The notes below the pieces were generated by a model, which saw only the letters and a program-made list of their open reading frames with translations, was not told the origin of the DNA and searched no databases. Position numbers and translations under genes: made by a program. Below are positions 33,869-44,425 of a DNA stretch of 64,000 nt, one piece after another (position 1 is the first letter of the stretch; each line of letters opens with the position of its first letter). Where the stretch lies: positions 706,613-770,612 of the forward strand of contig NC_092861.1 in NCBI RefSeq assembly GCF_032062135.1. The letters run 5' to 3'. The DNA comes from Pyxicephalus adspersus (Eukaryota > Chordata > Amphibia > Anura > Pyxicephalidae).

Positions 33869-35110
33869 GGTTGCTGTCGCCGTAATCTTCAATCCACCAT
33901 GTGTAAACTGAACATGACAAATGTAGCATTCATACAGCTTCTCCCCAAAGCAAGTTCTTATGTGCCCCTGCATGTGACAATCAAGATTTGAGCATCTGGG
34001 ATAAGTATGGCTGCACAGATTAAATTGGAAAGTTCCTTTACACGTTTCTCTTTATTTTTGGTTGGGTTTAGAGGCTTCAGGTTTCCCATCCCTCTTTCAG
34101 CATTCACTTTCACAATAATTTTCTCAGCAGCACCATCTTCCAATTGTGAACTGTTGTCATTCATTATAACTTCTTCAGGTCTCTCAAAGACTTTAATGGG
34201 TACAGTCACATGTTCTATAGCTGCAGTGACATTTACACCAGAGTCTTCATTTTCACTAAAGTCACAAACTCTGTCAGCCTCTACATTTCCTATGTAGGGG
34301 ACAGTTTCAGCCTCTTCCCCTTCACTACTGTCACCAACATCTACAGGCTCCGCACTGGCCATATAAGTGATGGCCCTAACCGCTTCACATTTAATGTCCC
34401 CAATAGATACTGCCCCTATACTGTCCATGTTGAGGGGAAGCCTCAGCCTCTTCACATTCATCAATAGTTGGAGCCTCTACAGTCTTAACTACTTCATATT
34501 CACCCATCTCTCCAACAGCTACAGTTTCTACACTGTCGACTCTTGTCCCTATATTCTCTTCATCTTCAGACTCAACTGGAACAGGATACAATCCTTTAGC
34601 TTGAACTTCAGTATGTGGAAACTTTTCCCCAGTCCCCACAGGAACACATCCTTCAGCCTGCACCTCAGTCAGCACTAAAGCATCTTCCACAGTAATACTT
34701 TCAGCAATGTGAACTTCACATGAAAGATTTGTTTCAGCCTGCCCCTCTTCACCAGATTCCACTGTAGTTGGGACATCAATTTTAGATTCCTCTGACACAA
34801 TAGAAAACGAAGTAGATACAACAGTAATTTCTTCCACTCCTTCTGTACCACCTCTGTCTAAAGTTTCTTCAACCACTTTGACCTCAGCAGAATTTTGTAG
34901 AACTTCACCTGTATTAACAAAAGCTGCATCTTAAACAAGACTGGCAATTTTCTCTTCAGCTGCTATGGAAGAACATTCTGTCTCTTGATCATTACCAGTA
35001 TTTGTTTGCTCCAGGGTGGGCACACAAAATTTTCCTTTCCCGTTCTGTGCTACCCGTTGCTGCACGACCTCAGTCAGCATTTTTCGATTTTCCTCTGGAA
35101 TTCATGTCAT
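33869..35110 (-). pseudogene. ctcf: CTCF-like processed pseudogene with acidic repeat N-terminus
   Basis: Read from 35110 down: a long acidic region (open from 34876 to 34391 and from 34464 to 33958) with degenerate repeats of a DSVEAVAIGDM type; then KVNAERGMGNLKPLNPTKNK, which follows the segment before the first zinc finger of CTCF; then, after a frame change near 34040, a remnant of finger 1 (NLCSHTYPRCSNLDCHM, first Cys lost); then GEKLYECYICHVQFTHGG, which fits CTCF finger 6. Fingers 2-5 are missing. It stops at the HMMR start. CTCF is the main vertebrate insulator protein. The finger and pre-finger match is good; the acidic part does not resemble ordinary CTCF and may have another source. 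Confidence 0.6.
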
Positions 35111-35239
35111 CCACTTCATGATAACTAGCAATATCGTCTACCTTCCTACCGCTTCTGGCACCACAGACCACAGCAACAGTGCTGGCACACAAAACATCTT
35201 TGTCTGGCCCTTCTACGTTTAATCACAAATTTCATATAT

Positions 35240-35605
35240 TTGCTTTACACAATTCAGGGTGGCATTGACAATGCACTACACCCAGTTCTAGATGCCAGTT
35301 ACCAATGCCATTCATGCTCCGTCTCAGGGCCCACCGTCCTCCTCCCCTTGCTGCTGCCACCTGTCAGTACTCCATTTACAAAAATTGTATGCTTAAAATA
35401 ACTTCTAGGTGGCATTGATGATGCACTACACCCAGCTCAAGATGCCAATTACCAATGTGATCCCCACTCAGGGCCCACCGCCTCCTTCTCCTGCTGTTGC
35501 TGACTGTCAGTACTCTAGTCACTAAAATTATGCACTTCTGGGTGACATTGATGATGCACTACACCCAGCGCTCCATGACTCTTACCAATGCAGTCTCCGT
35601 GGCAT
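35240..35605 (-). repeat. About 130-150 bp tandem repeat, three units
   Basis: Starts of ggtggcattgacaatgcac lie at 35258, 35408 and (diverged) 35540. Each unit holds cactacacccag, agatgccagttaccaatg and gggcccaccgcctcc. The same blocks occur at 36830-37620 in the hAT element, there in both orientations. Their place on the far side of the CTCF/HMMR chimera from the 75-bp repeats suggests that the chimera lies inside a member of the hAT family. Confidence 0.65.
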
Positions 35606-36310
35606 GACTGTGATAGGCGACGCGACGGGCGCAGCGAGCGCCCGGCCTGGGATAATGGGTCAGACACTGAGACAAGTAGGACCTTTATTCAGACCGAGGA
35701 ATAGATTTTTTAATAAGAACTTACATATACATTAATAAAACATCCTTTGCTAAACACACCCCCTGGTTACTGGTCCTTGAAGGCCCCACTATTGTAACCC
35801 CGTGCACATTATAGGTCTGCACCACCGTGATATCTAATGCTCCCAGCCACACCTCAAGCTCGGTAACAATATCAGCAGCACTAGCAGCCCTACCACAAAA
35901 CAATTTAACACTCCCAACAACAACCTTACCAAGGGTCCCATACCATAGATGAGACCCTCACCCCCCTTCTCTTTGTCACGCTGAAAAAAGTCCCTCCCTT
36001 TCCGGCTCACCCCCCTTTTCACTCCTCTTCTCCCTCCCCCGTGTCACTCCCGGCATAGCAACTCCCCCCCTTCTCTATGCTAACTCTTAACCCTTCCCCT
36101 GCCTGCTCCCATCCCTTCCCAGTCATTCAGGCCTTCCACTGATTTATCACTTCCTTCTCTACTCCAAGCCTCACTATAGCTGTCCAGAGGCCACACATTT
36201 TCTCACTGCCGCTACTTTTCTCACTGACCCACGCTCCATCTCTGGTCCTCCATCCTTTTGCCTAATGGCACTACTTATCCACAACTTTATGGGTGTCATT
36301 CCTAACACGT
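35606..36310 (-). mobile_element. Candidate solo LTR
   Basis: The plus-strand left edge tgtgatagg and right edge cctaacacg are imperfectly inverted. On the minus strand an AATAAA lies at about 35683-35690. The middle is C/T-rich. There are no coding parts, and no clean target duplication was found. It is a guess from layout. Confidence 0.3.
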
Positions 36311-36317
36311 CATCCAG

Positions 36318-36325
36318 GTCATGAT
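36318..36325 (+). repeat. hAT target-site duplication, left copy
   Basis: gtcatgat, identical to 41047-41054. Eight base pairs is the rule for hAT elements. Confidence 0.9.
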
Positions 36326-36888
36326 TAGTGTTGGTCGAATAGCTCACTATTCGATTTGACCGCTATTCGGTCGAATAATACATAATTCGAACATTGAATT
36401 CGAACTCCATTAAAGTCAATGGGAGAAAAATTTGGGTAGTTTTTCTAGATTGTGTAGAGCTTCTACAGCATATAAATACATTGAAAAAGAGATGTCAAGA
36501 CTCTCCCAGCTCTGCGCAACACTGTGCAAGTAAGAAAAAAAAAATAAGGAAGTCTTTTTTCTGTTGCTGGCATTTTATCGGGCGGTCAAGGGAAGATGCC
36601 GGATTTTATATGGTCTCCGAGTAGAGGCAGAGAGGGGCACGAGGGGGTTCCTCTGGTCCAAAAATTAGCCACCAGGTTTCTCCTCGCCGTTGCAAGCCAT
36701 ACAAAGGCTTCAGAGTACAGGCAGGAGGTCTCTGAAGGGGGGTCTTTCAGTCAATAAATTAGCCAGCTACACAGCTCTGTTATAAGTTACAAGTGACAGG
36801 TGGCAGCAGCAGGAGGAGGAGGCGGTGGGCACTGAGACCGAGCAGGGACCGCATTGGTAACTGGCATCTAGAGCTGGGTACTGGGCAG

Positions 36889-37615
36889 GCGGCATCAGTT
36901 ACAGCATGAGGAGGAGGCGGTGGGCTCTGAGAAGGAGCAAGGACGGCATTAGTGGTTGAGGCCATTACCTATATGGACATTGTAGAAGCTGTAGCTATTG
37001 GAGACATGAATGGATGCGCGAGATTCCAATCTGTCCCTACCTACTATGTAGCCAAACCACATGAAATAGAACGGGCTTGGCAGAATCAGCGGGAAAAGAA
37101 CACCAGCATCCAGAGCTGGGTACTGGGCAGTGGGCAGGCAGCAGCAGTAACAGGATGAGGAGAAGGCGGCAGGTCCTGAGACAGAGTCTGGACAGCATTG
37201 TTACCTGCCATCTAGAGCCATCATCCTTAACTGACAGTGTAGAAGGTGTAGCTATTGGGATAAATGAAATTCCCACTGTCCCTACAGTGGCAGTAGGCTC
37301 TGAGACGTAGTGTGGATGGCTGTGTTACTCCTCCTGCTCTTACTGCTGCCACCTGCCCACTGCCCAGTACCCAGCTCTAGATGCCTGACTAGACTCAAGC
37401 TCAACAGGGTCTTTTTTCCCCGTTGATTCGGCCAAGCCTGTTCCCTTTAATGTGGTTTCACTACATAGTAGGTAGGGACAGATTGGAATCTCGTTCATCT
37501 ATTCATGTCTCCAGTAGCTACGGCTTCTATACTGTCCATATAGGTGATGGCCTCAACCTCTAATGCCATCCTTGCTCCTTCTGGGCCCACCGCCTCCTCC
37601 TGCTGTAACTGATGC
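36889..37615. repeat. Large inverted repeat (fold-back), arms about 260 bp
   Basis: The arm at 36889-37150 is the reverse complement, with scattered differences, of 37340-37615. Paired blocks include gcatcagttacagca against tgctgtaactgatgc, and aaggagcaaggacggcatt against aatgccatccttgctcctt. The loop is about 190 bp. Each arm encodes a VEAITYMDIVEAVAIGDM-like stretch that resembles the acidic repeats of the CTCF-like segment at 34.4-34.6 kb. Confidence 0.8.
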
Positions 37616-37624
37616 CAGCAACAG

Positions 37625-38150
37625 ACTTACTTGTCACCAGAACACTCTGAGACAGATGAGCCAATTCAAACTGGCTCCAAAAGGTTTCCGCTTCCTTTCG
37701 GCACATACAAGGAAACTGTCTCTTCTGATGATGATAATGTCCTTGATCGGACATGGGCCGAACAAGGAGATCATCATAAGCAGGAAGAAGAGGAGGAGGA
37801 GGAGATTGAAGCGCGCCCTCATAGGGGGAGAGGAAGGAAGAGGGTAAAAGCTGCCCACACTCTGCAGTCTTCACGTACCAGTGAGACAAGTCATAGTTGT
37901 CCTTGGTCGCTGCTTGTCACCACAGCTTGTCACCACAGCTATGCCTACAACCGTGGACCGCCACCACGAGCACCAGCTCCAGAGCACCTTTTGGCCCAGT
38001 TAGATGTTTGCCTGTGTGAGCATGTCCATAGTGATGACAACACAATGGTCATCTGCAAACTGTGAGCTCAACATCTGAAACGAGGCAAAAACCCAAACAA
38101 ACTTGGAACAAGTTGCATGAGCACACATTTAAAAAGCCACCACCCAGTAA
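37625..38150 (+). pseudogene. hAT transposase N-terminus: acidic region and BED finger
   Basis: An open frame from about 37631 encodes DEPIQTGSKR, PFGTYKET, SSDDDN and a Glu run, then continues to a BED finger: CKL at about 38057, where the second Cys codon has become TGA, followed by AQHLKRGKNPNKLGTS and THLKSHHP. Compared with the fragment at 2820-3205, each copy has a different stop, so neither is functional. The BED finger would bind the transposon ends. Confidence 0.78.
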
Positions 38151-38169
38151 CCTGGCAGGAACACCTGGT

Positions 38170-39490
38170 GAAAGCACAGAACTCTGTGTGACCACCTCCG
38201 CCCAAGAAGCAAGCTCAAACTGCTCGATCTTCCTCCGCTGCCTTTCCTCCTTCTGCCACCAAAGTTGCCAGCAATTTGAGTGGGGCATGTAGCCGAGCAT
38301 TAACTTTTTCGCCAGCGATGAGCAGGAGCTGCAACGAAGATCAGCTGCTGTTTGTCACATTGCTAGCTGTAAAGACCAGGCATCATTGCCATCCCCCACA
38401 ACTTCTACCCCATCATCTAATCTTTCTGTGGTTAGCATTAGCAGCATCAGACCTTCCATCCCCCAGATGCTGGAGCGCAAGAGGAAATATGGCCCAAATG
38501 ACCCCAAAACAAAGCTAATTAATGTGGCAATTGCACAGCTGATTGCATTAGAGCTCCTCCCTTACTAGCTGGTGGATTCCAATGCATTCCGTTACGGATT
38601 CCTCTGCGCGAACCCACAGTACGTTATGCCTAAGCGACAGAATTTTGCAGAAAAATGTGTTCCTGCTTTGCATGAACACATACAGAGCAATGCGTCCATG
38701 GCCCTGCAGCATTTTCTGCCAAGGTGCACCTGACAACCGACAGCCGGTCAAGCAAGCATGGAGTGGGAAGATATATTTCCTATACAGCTCACTGGGTAAC
38801 TTTGGTGGCAGCAGGGGAAGTTGCAGTTGCAGCAAGGCCTGCATACTTACCTTCGCCCAAAGCACATCGCCATGAGATCTTCTCCTCAACCTCCATTTCC
38901 ACCTCCTCCTTTGACTTATGTGCTTCAACCTCTTCTTCCAGGGACACTTTGCCGTAGAGACCCAGCACCTCCCATTCAGCAGCATCTGTTCACAGCCAGC
39001 AACAACCTGCTGTTTGCTATTTCGGTGCACAATTTAGATGTTGCCACGCAGTCCTGAGGTTGCGAAGCCTGGGTTCCCTCTGCCACATGGGCGCAGCCAT
39101 TCTAAGTGCCTTGTGGGAGCAGGAGGACATATGGCTAACTCCCAACAGGCTTCAGCCAGGCAAGGTTGTGTGTGACAACGGGGCCAATGCTGGCAGCCCT
39201 GCATTGTGGGAAAGTCACACACATACCTTATCTGGCTCACGTCATGAACCTGATAGTACAGTGCTTCCTTAGGTATTACCCAGGCCTCCAGCCACTGTTG
39301 CTAAAGGCCAGAAAGTTGTCAGCACATTTCCACTGGTCGTACACAGTGGCCCTCTACCTCTACTCTGTCTCTGAGGTCTATAACTTGCAATGGAGCTGTG
39401 TAACTGGCAAATATTTTTTACGGAGCACCTCCCTCAGGGCCCTCTGCCTTTATTTACTTTTGAGGCCTATATCACTTGTAATGAAGCTAT
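38170..39490 (+). pseudogene. hAT transposase catalytic region, decayed
   Basis: Landmarks of hAT transposases are spread over three frames: AIAQLIALELLPY (about 38528) with a following VDSNAFRYGF, LTTDSRSSKHGVGRYIS and TAHWV (about 38727-38795, first catalytic Asp region), a CVTTGPMLAA/DNGANAG block (about 39172-39195, second Asp region), and HVMNLIVQCFL with LLKARKLSAHFH (about 39240-39335). The C-terminal dimerisation block was not found. Stops and shifts abound. Confidence 0.75.
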
Positions 39491-39499
39491 GTGATTCAT

Positions 39500-39712
39500 A
39501 ATTAAATATTCATTTTTTTAGTAGCGAAATATATAAAATCTGCTATCTGTTTTTGATAGCTAGCAAGTGGTATAAAAAATAAATATCTGTATTTTTTTCT
39601 GGCTTTTTTGATAGCAAGTAGGATCAGAATAAAATATATATTTTTACAGAAATACAGATTATTTTGATAGATTGCAAGTGGTATCGGAATTAAATATCTG
39701 TATTTTTTTACC
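39500..39712 (-). repeat. 75-bp AT-rich repeat, about three units, inverted
   Basis: Reverse-oriented units of the 526-1360 array: tttgatagctagcaagtggt, aaatatctgtattttttt and tagattgcaagtggtatc. They follow the transposase region directly, as a subterminal repeat of the hAT element. Confidence 0.8.
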
Positions 39713-39750
39713 CTGCCTCTGGCTGTGTGTATGTAACACACTGATTGACT

Positions 39751-39752
39751 AT

Positions 39753-39815
<63 letters not shown>

Positions 39816-39836
39816 CCTACCTATCTACCTAGCTAT
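39751..39836 (+). repeat. (TATC)n microsatellite
   Basis: About 16 clean units of tatc/atct followed by tacc variants. Frames over it give only repeated Tyr-Leu-Ser-Ile. Confidence 0.97.
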
Positions 39837-39959
39837 CCAGCAAACACTGAAACACTCTACCTATCTGAGTAAAGTAGATTTCAGGACTGCACAAATACAG
39901 TACAATCCAACAATCTATCTGACTAATAGTGGGAGTGTGACACAGTCTAAGTAAAACAC

Positions 39960-40920
39960 TTTTTTTTTACTTTGACAAAGCAAGCCAAGCAGCACAGAGA
40001 GGTTGTGATGCTATCAGAAAATCTTTGTCAGGAGTGGGAAATGCAGGCACGCCCTGGCCTTATATATGCCAATCGGCTGCCTGCCACAACAAACATGGAG
40101 GGGAGTGTAAGCTGTGTACCGGGGGCTTTCTAGGATACAGCGAAGTCACAAACAGGAAAGGCAACACCGACACCAGCTTATGTAAAACAACGTACTTTAC
40201 TGATTAATATAACAATGAACAAAATTCCAAATATCAAGACAAAGAAAATTACATTACATACACTCCTGTGTCGACACAGCACAGCGCCCTCAAAATTGGT
40301 TCTTATCACCTGCCACACACATAGACCTTAACTTGCTAGCTACTGCAGGTCTAATCTCAGTCTCTGGTATTTCAGGCGCCAATCCTATAATGCAGTGCGT
40401 GCACGATTTTACTGACCCGGGTCTTGTTCTGGATCCAATGATGTCTTTAAACTGAACAACAACAACAAGTCTCTTCAGCAAACATGAGGTCCTGCAAGAC
40501 AGACAGCGCTCCGTTCCTCAGCTCTTTTCAGCCTTTCTGGAAAACAATCCTTTTCCTCTGGACAGGATCTGCCTTGGACGGTGGTCAGCCTCACTCAGCC
40601 ACAGCTCCTGAGACTCTAGGATGCGCTGACACTTGCGATGCGAGCGGATTCTGTTTCACACACAGTCCTTGCAAGATGTCTGCTCTCCTGCTTCCTGCTT
40701 CCTGTTTCCTGTCTTCCTCAGAACAACCACACCTCCTATCAATATACAAATACTGGCAACCTGTTTAGCTGTGTTAAGAAACAGCGGCATCTTGTGGTTG
40801 AAATGCAGAATGACAGCCCTATATTTAATTACACACAGACATTGAACAGTGAGTGCTGTTTCTCAATCTCACAGGAGCATCCCTGCTGTTTTGGAGGACC
40901 CTAGGCATCATGGGGGAGGT
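39960..40920. other. Unassigned sequence inside the hAT 3' region
   Basis: No coding evidence. A tatatatgcc box at about 40063 and long non-coding C/T-rich stretches might belong to an inserted LTR, but no edges were found. Confidence 0.3.
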
Positions 40921-41046
40921 TCCTAGGCATTGTGGGAGGGTTAAATTTGGGGTGTCAAATCCAACAAAATTCGGGTCGGGTCGACCCGAATTCCAACGGC
41001 CATATTCGGATTGAAGATTAGGATGACACAAATTCGAACAACACTA

Positions 41047-41054
41047 GTCATGAT
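41047..41054 (+). repeat. hAT target-site duplication, right copy
   Basis: gtcatgat, identical to 36318-36325. Confidence 0.9.
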
Positions 41055-41525
41055 GCCATTATTAATAAATAGGATTTATATAGCGTAAACCCATTATGCA
41101 GCCATATAAATTAAAAAGGGTCTGTACATTAAATAGCAATGCCTTGTCCTGCTGTTTTGATGGCAGAGACTGTTGCTCGTGGGTGGAGTTTACCCGTTTT
41201 CAATGTCCTAATGTTTATGCTGCCTTCTGGATGCTATCAGTCATGCAAAAACTCCTATTTGCCTGCTGTTACTTTGCCTGGCATTTTCTGGAAAACCACA
41301 AGGTCTTTTGGAATTTTTATATTTTTTTTTTGTTGCAACTGTTCTTCTACACTGATTTAGCAAATTTGGTGGTTCTAACATGTATAGGGGCTTTGCTGTT
41401 ATTGTTTAAAGTCGGCCGATTAACTTTAATGGAATTCGCGAAAACGATTCGCCAAAATTTCGGGAAAACACTGGAATTTCATGGAAATTTTAGCGAGACT
41501 GTCAGAGGCCTTCTCACTCATCCTT
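41055..41525. repeat. Interspersed repeats at the right edge of the block
   Basis: 41062-41135 is a diverged copy of the aataggatttatatagc / gtacattaaata repeat seen at 11240-11300. 41405-41510 holds ttcgcgaaaacgattcgcc-type sequence, another repeat-like end. No gene. Confidence 0.5.
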
Positions 41526-43350
41526 AATCACTGCTTTGGAAGTGTTGGCTGTGATCAAGTCCCTTAAGATTGGTAAGACAAGGGGTCCGGATGTTTTCAC
41601 GGCACTTTTTAATAAAAAAAAATTGCTCCACATATGGAGACCTTTTTTAATTATTTGAAGTCTTCATGTCTTCCCAGTTCTAATATGTCTCAAGCTCAAG
41701 TGGTGATGATTCCTAAGCCAGATAAGGACCATCTTGATGCCTACAGGCCTATATCGCTTCCTAATATCGATTTTAAAATCCTGGCTAAAGTACTTGCTAT
41801 ACGACTGAATGAGTTCCTTCCCTCCCTGATCCATAAGGATCAAGTAGGCTTTATACTTGGGCATCAAGCTTCTGATAACATCCTCTGTACCATAGTGCTT
41901 ACCTATTTAGCTAGAAGGTCAAGCGTTTATGCTCTTGTCTCTTGATATGAACAAGGCTTTCGACTTGATATCCTGGCAGTACTTACCTTTGGTTTTGCAG
42001 AAGGACAACATGGGAGCGGATTTTTTTTTTTTTTTTGTGGATCAACGCCATTTATTCCAATCAGACTGCTTCTGTGAAATACTGTGGCTATACTTCAAGA
42101 CCCTTTGATATCGCATGTGGTACTCAGCAGGAGTGTCCTTTATTCCCATTACTCTTTGAGTTGGCTTTGGAACCCCTGGCAGCGTTTATTAGACAAAGTA
42201 CTGAGGTTTTAGGGATTGAAGTTTCTCAATATACCCACAAAATTTGGCAGAAACTTGGAATAATTTCTATCTCTCTTGGTTCGGCCACATACATGCTATC
42301 AAGATGACCTTTCTGCCTAAAATGATGTACCTTAAGCGGGTTCTCCCAATACCTTTTCCTTTTGGGATCTGTCAAACCCTTCAGCGCAAGGTATTACAGT
42401 TTATTTGGAAATCTGGTCTTCCTCGTATTAGTAAGCAAATACTTTTTTTTGTCCCAAATTAGCTGGAGGTCTTGGATTACCTCATTTATACTCCTATTAT
42501 AAAGCATTTCAAATAGCCCCTCCTATTTCTATTCATAATAAGGATTGCCCTTTGTGGGTCTTGATTAAATCGACCTTTATCAGTCTATATTCTGTGGCAA
42601 ATTTGTTCAGGAGCCCCCCGTCCATTAGACCTAAGACTTCCATTTTTGTTACATATTCTTCAGATTTGGGATTTGGTTAAGAATAAGGCAAAGTTTATTA
42701 GTGGTCACCACCCATTATTGGAGATATTTGACAATTCCCTATTCCATTCAGGTCTTACCAATAAATCTGATTTGGTGTACCCAGCATAATCTCATTACTG
42801 TAGGATCTTTGCTTTCTAACTCAGGGGTACATTCTTTTACTTACTTAAAGGAGGAATATGACATACCTACCTGAGAACTTTACCGCTATTTACAAATTCG
42901 GCACTTTCTCAGCAGTTTGATTGGTAGCCTCCGTTTTCCTCTATCCATGTGTGAATTTGAGCGGATGTGTAGAGATAACCCAGTCAGGGTAAAAGCTAAT
43001 TTTTTTTGTATGTTCCCATTGTCACTATGTGGTTTAGTAAACCTTTATCTCATTTGTCAGCTTGGGAAAAGGAATTATCAATAGTTTTTACAGAAGATGA
43101 TACTTTGAATTTATGGCTAGCTATTCCTAAAAGTTTTAGAAATAATTTTTGGAAAATTCTGCAAAGTTCTAATGCGGTGGTACCGTACCCCAGCTAGGAT
43201 AGCACACGCATTCACCTCACTATCACCAAATTGTTTTAGTGGCTGTAATGTGAAAGGTACTATGGATCATATATGGTGGCTTTGTCCCAAAGTTTCTAGA
43301 CTATGGATAAGAGTATACCACTTGATTTATACAGTACCCAGACGGCGTGC
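41526..43350 (+). pseudogene. L1 ORF2 fragment (RT onward), continuation of the split L1
   Basis: It opens with LITALEVLAVIKSLKIGK and RGPD, the segment just before the RT, and runs through QAQVVMIPKPDKDHLDAYRP, NIDFKILAKVLAIRLNEFLP and HKDQVGFI. The RT palm is partly deleted: the catalytic YADD box is missing at about 42240. The thumb (HIHAIKMTFLPKMMYL, about 42283) and a C-terminal CNVKGTMDHIWWLCPK box (about 43244) follow. Many shifts are present. It is in order and strand with the fragment ending at 32003. Confidence 0.8.
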
Positions 43351-43829
43351 ACTCCATCACACTTGTACCGAGAGACAGTCAGACAGATGCAGTGACGGAT
43401 GTTACATTTGTATAATGTGCTGCATATTACAAGCGTCCCCGCTGAAGGAAAATACAACACACACGCGGACTTCCATTTTTTGTGTAAATCCCACCCCCCC
43501 CATAAAAAAATCCACTTACTGTAATAATTTACACTTTGTGAAGCATATTAGCTCAAAAGAATTTTGCGGGTGTGAAGCCACACAAAAATTTGTACAATGT
43601 CTGGCCAAAGCTACCCACAGACATGTGAGACCAGGAAGTGCCGCACGCTAACTCAGAGACAGGAAGTGAGTGTTGCACTTGGCAGCTTGATGAGGCAGAC
43701 ATGCACAGGACACTGCAGGACGGTTCAGTGGGAAGAGCAGTGAGAACTGACAGGTAGTGTAACACTACAACGTCCAGCAACCTGTGGGACTAAAAGTGGT
43801 TAATTGTTTGTAATAATGTTAACCAATGT

Positions 43830-44425
43830 TTAACCTCCCTAGCGGTAACCCCGAGTGTGACTCGGGGTAGAAAAAAGTTGCTACAAGTGGTAACCCCCAG
43901 TCATACTCGGGGTTGGAACACCTAGGGAAGGTTAGTAAATACAGCGCTTACCTGATCCGCTCGGGTCCCGCGCCGTCCATCGCTGCGATCTCTGTCTTCT
44001 TTCTTCTTCCTGCTTCTGCATCCGATAAATCACCGGGGGAGTTCCCGGTGATGTCGATGCGTGTGTACGTCCCGGCCGGGTGGGGTGGGAAATTCAAAAT
44101 CTATTTGTATTGCATTCAATACAAAATAACTGTATTGAGTGGAATACGTTTTATTTTTACGTGTAAAAGCAGTACATTCTTTTCAAGAACATTTATTTTA
44201 CATTATATATAATAGTATGAGTATAATGTGTATTTTTTTAATTAATTTTTTTTTTAATTTATAGATTTTTTAATTCATTCAATTTATTCTTTTTAAATGG
44301 TTTTGTGTTTCAAACTTTATTATACTCATACTATTATATTATACTGTAAAATACATTTTCATGAAAACAATGTACAGCTTTTAGACATAAAAAATCGGAA
44401 AGAAATGAACCGCTAGGGAGTTTAA
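43830..44425. mobile_element. piggyBac-type MITE with TTAA duplication
   Basis: The element is cctccctagcggt ... accgctagggagt (43834-44421, 13-bp inverted ends with one mismatch), flanked on both sides by TTAA (43830-43833 and 44422-44425). The interior holds ccgagtgtgactcgg palindromes and an AT-rich half; no coding sequence. It would have been moved by a piggyBac transposase such as the relic at 12136. Confidence 0.85.

Larger units (their letters stand above)
36326..41046 (+). mobile_element. hAT transposon with both ends and 8-bp duplication
   Basis: The left terminus reads tagtgttggtcgaat and the right terminus, on the other strand, tagtgttgttcgaat: 15-bp terminal inverted repeats with one mismatch, flanked by perfect gtcatgat duplications. 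TTCGA motifs recur inside both ends (36339-36402, 40960-41036), the usual subterminal binding sites of hAT transposase. Inside, in order: a 260-bp fold-back, an acidic region, a BED finger, transposase remains, the inverted 75-bp repeats, a TATC microsatellite and about 900 bp of unassigned sequence. The 4.7-kb element is the autonomous form, now dead. Confidence 0.9.

Noticed and set aside
34007..34678. Plus-strand frames over the CTCF-like segment
   Set aside because: Shadows of the minus-strand acidic reading, which carries the CTCF match.
39672..39954. Open frames rich in Tyr-Leu-Ser-Ile
   Set aside because: Translation of the TATC microsatellite.
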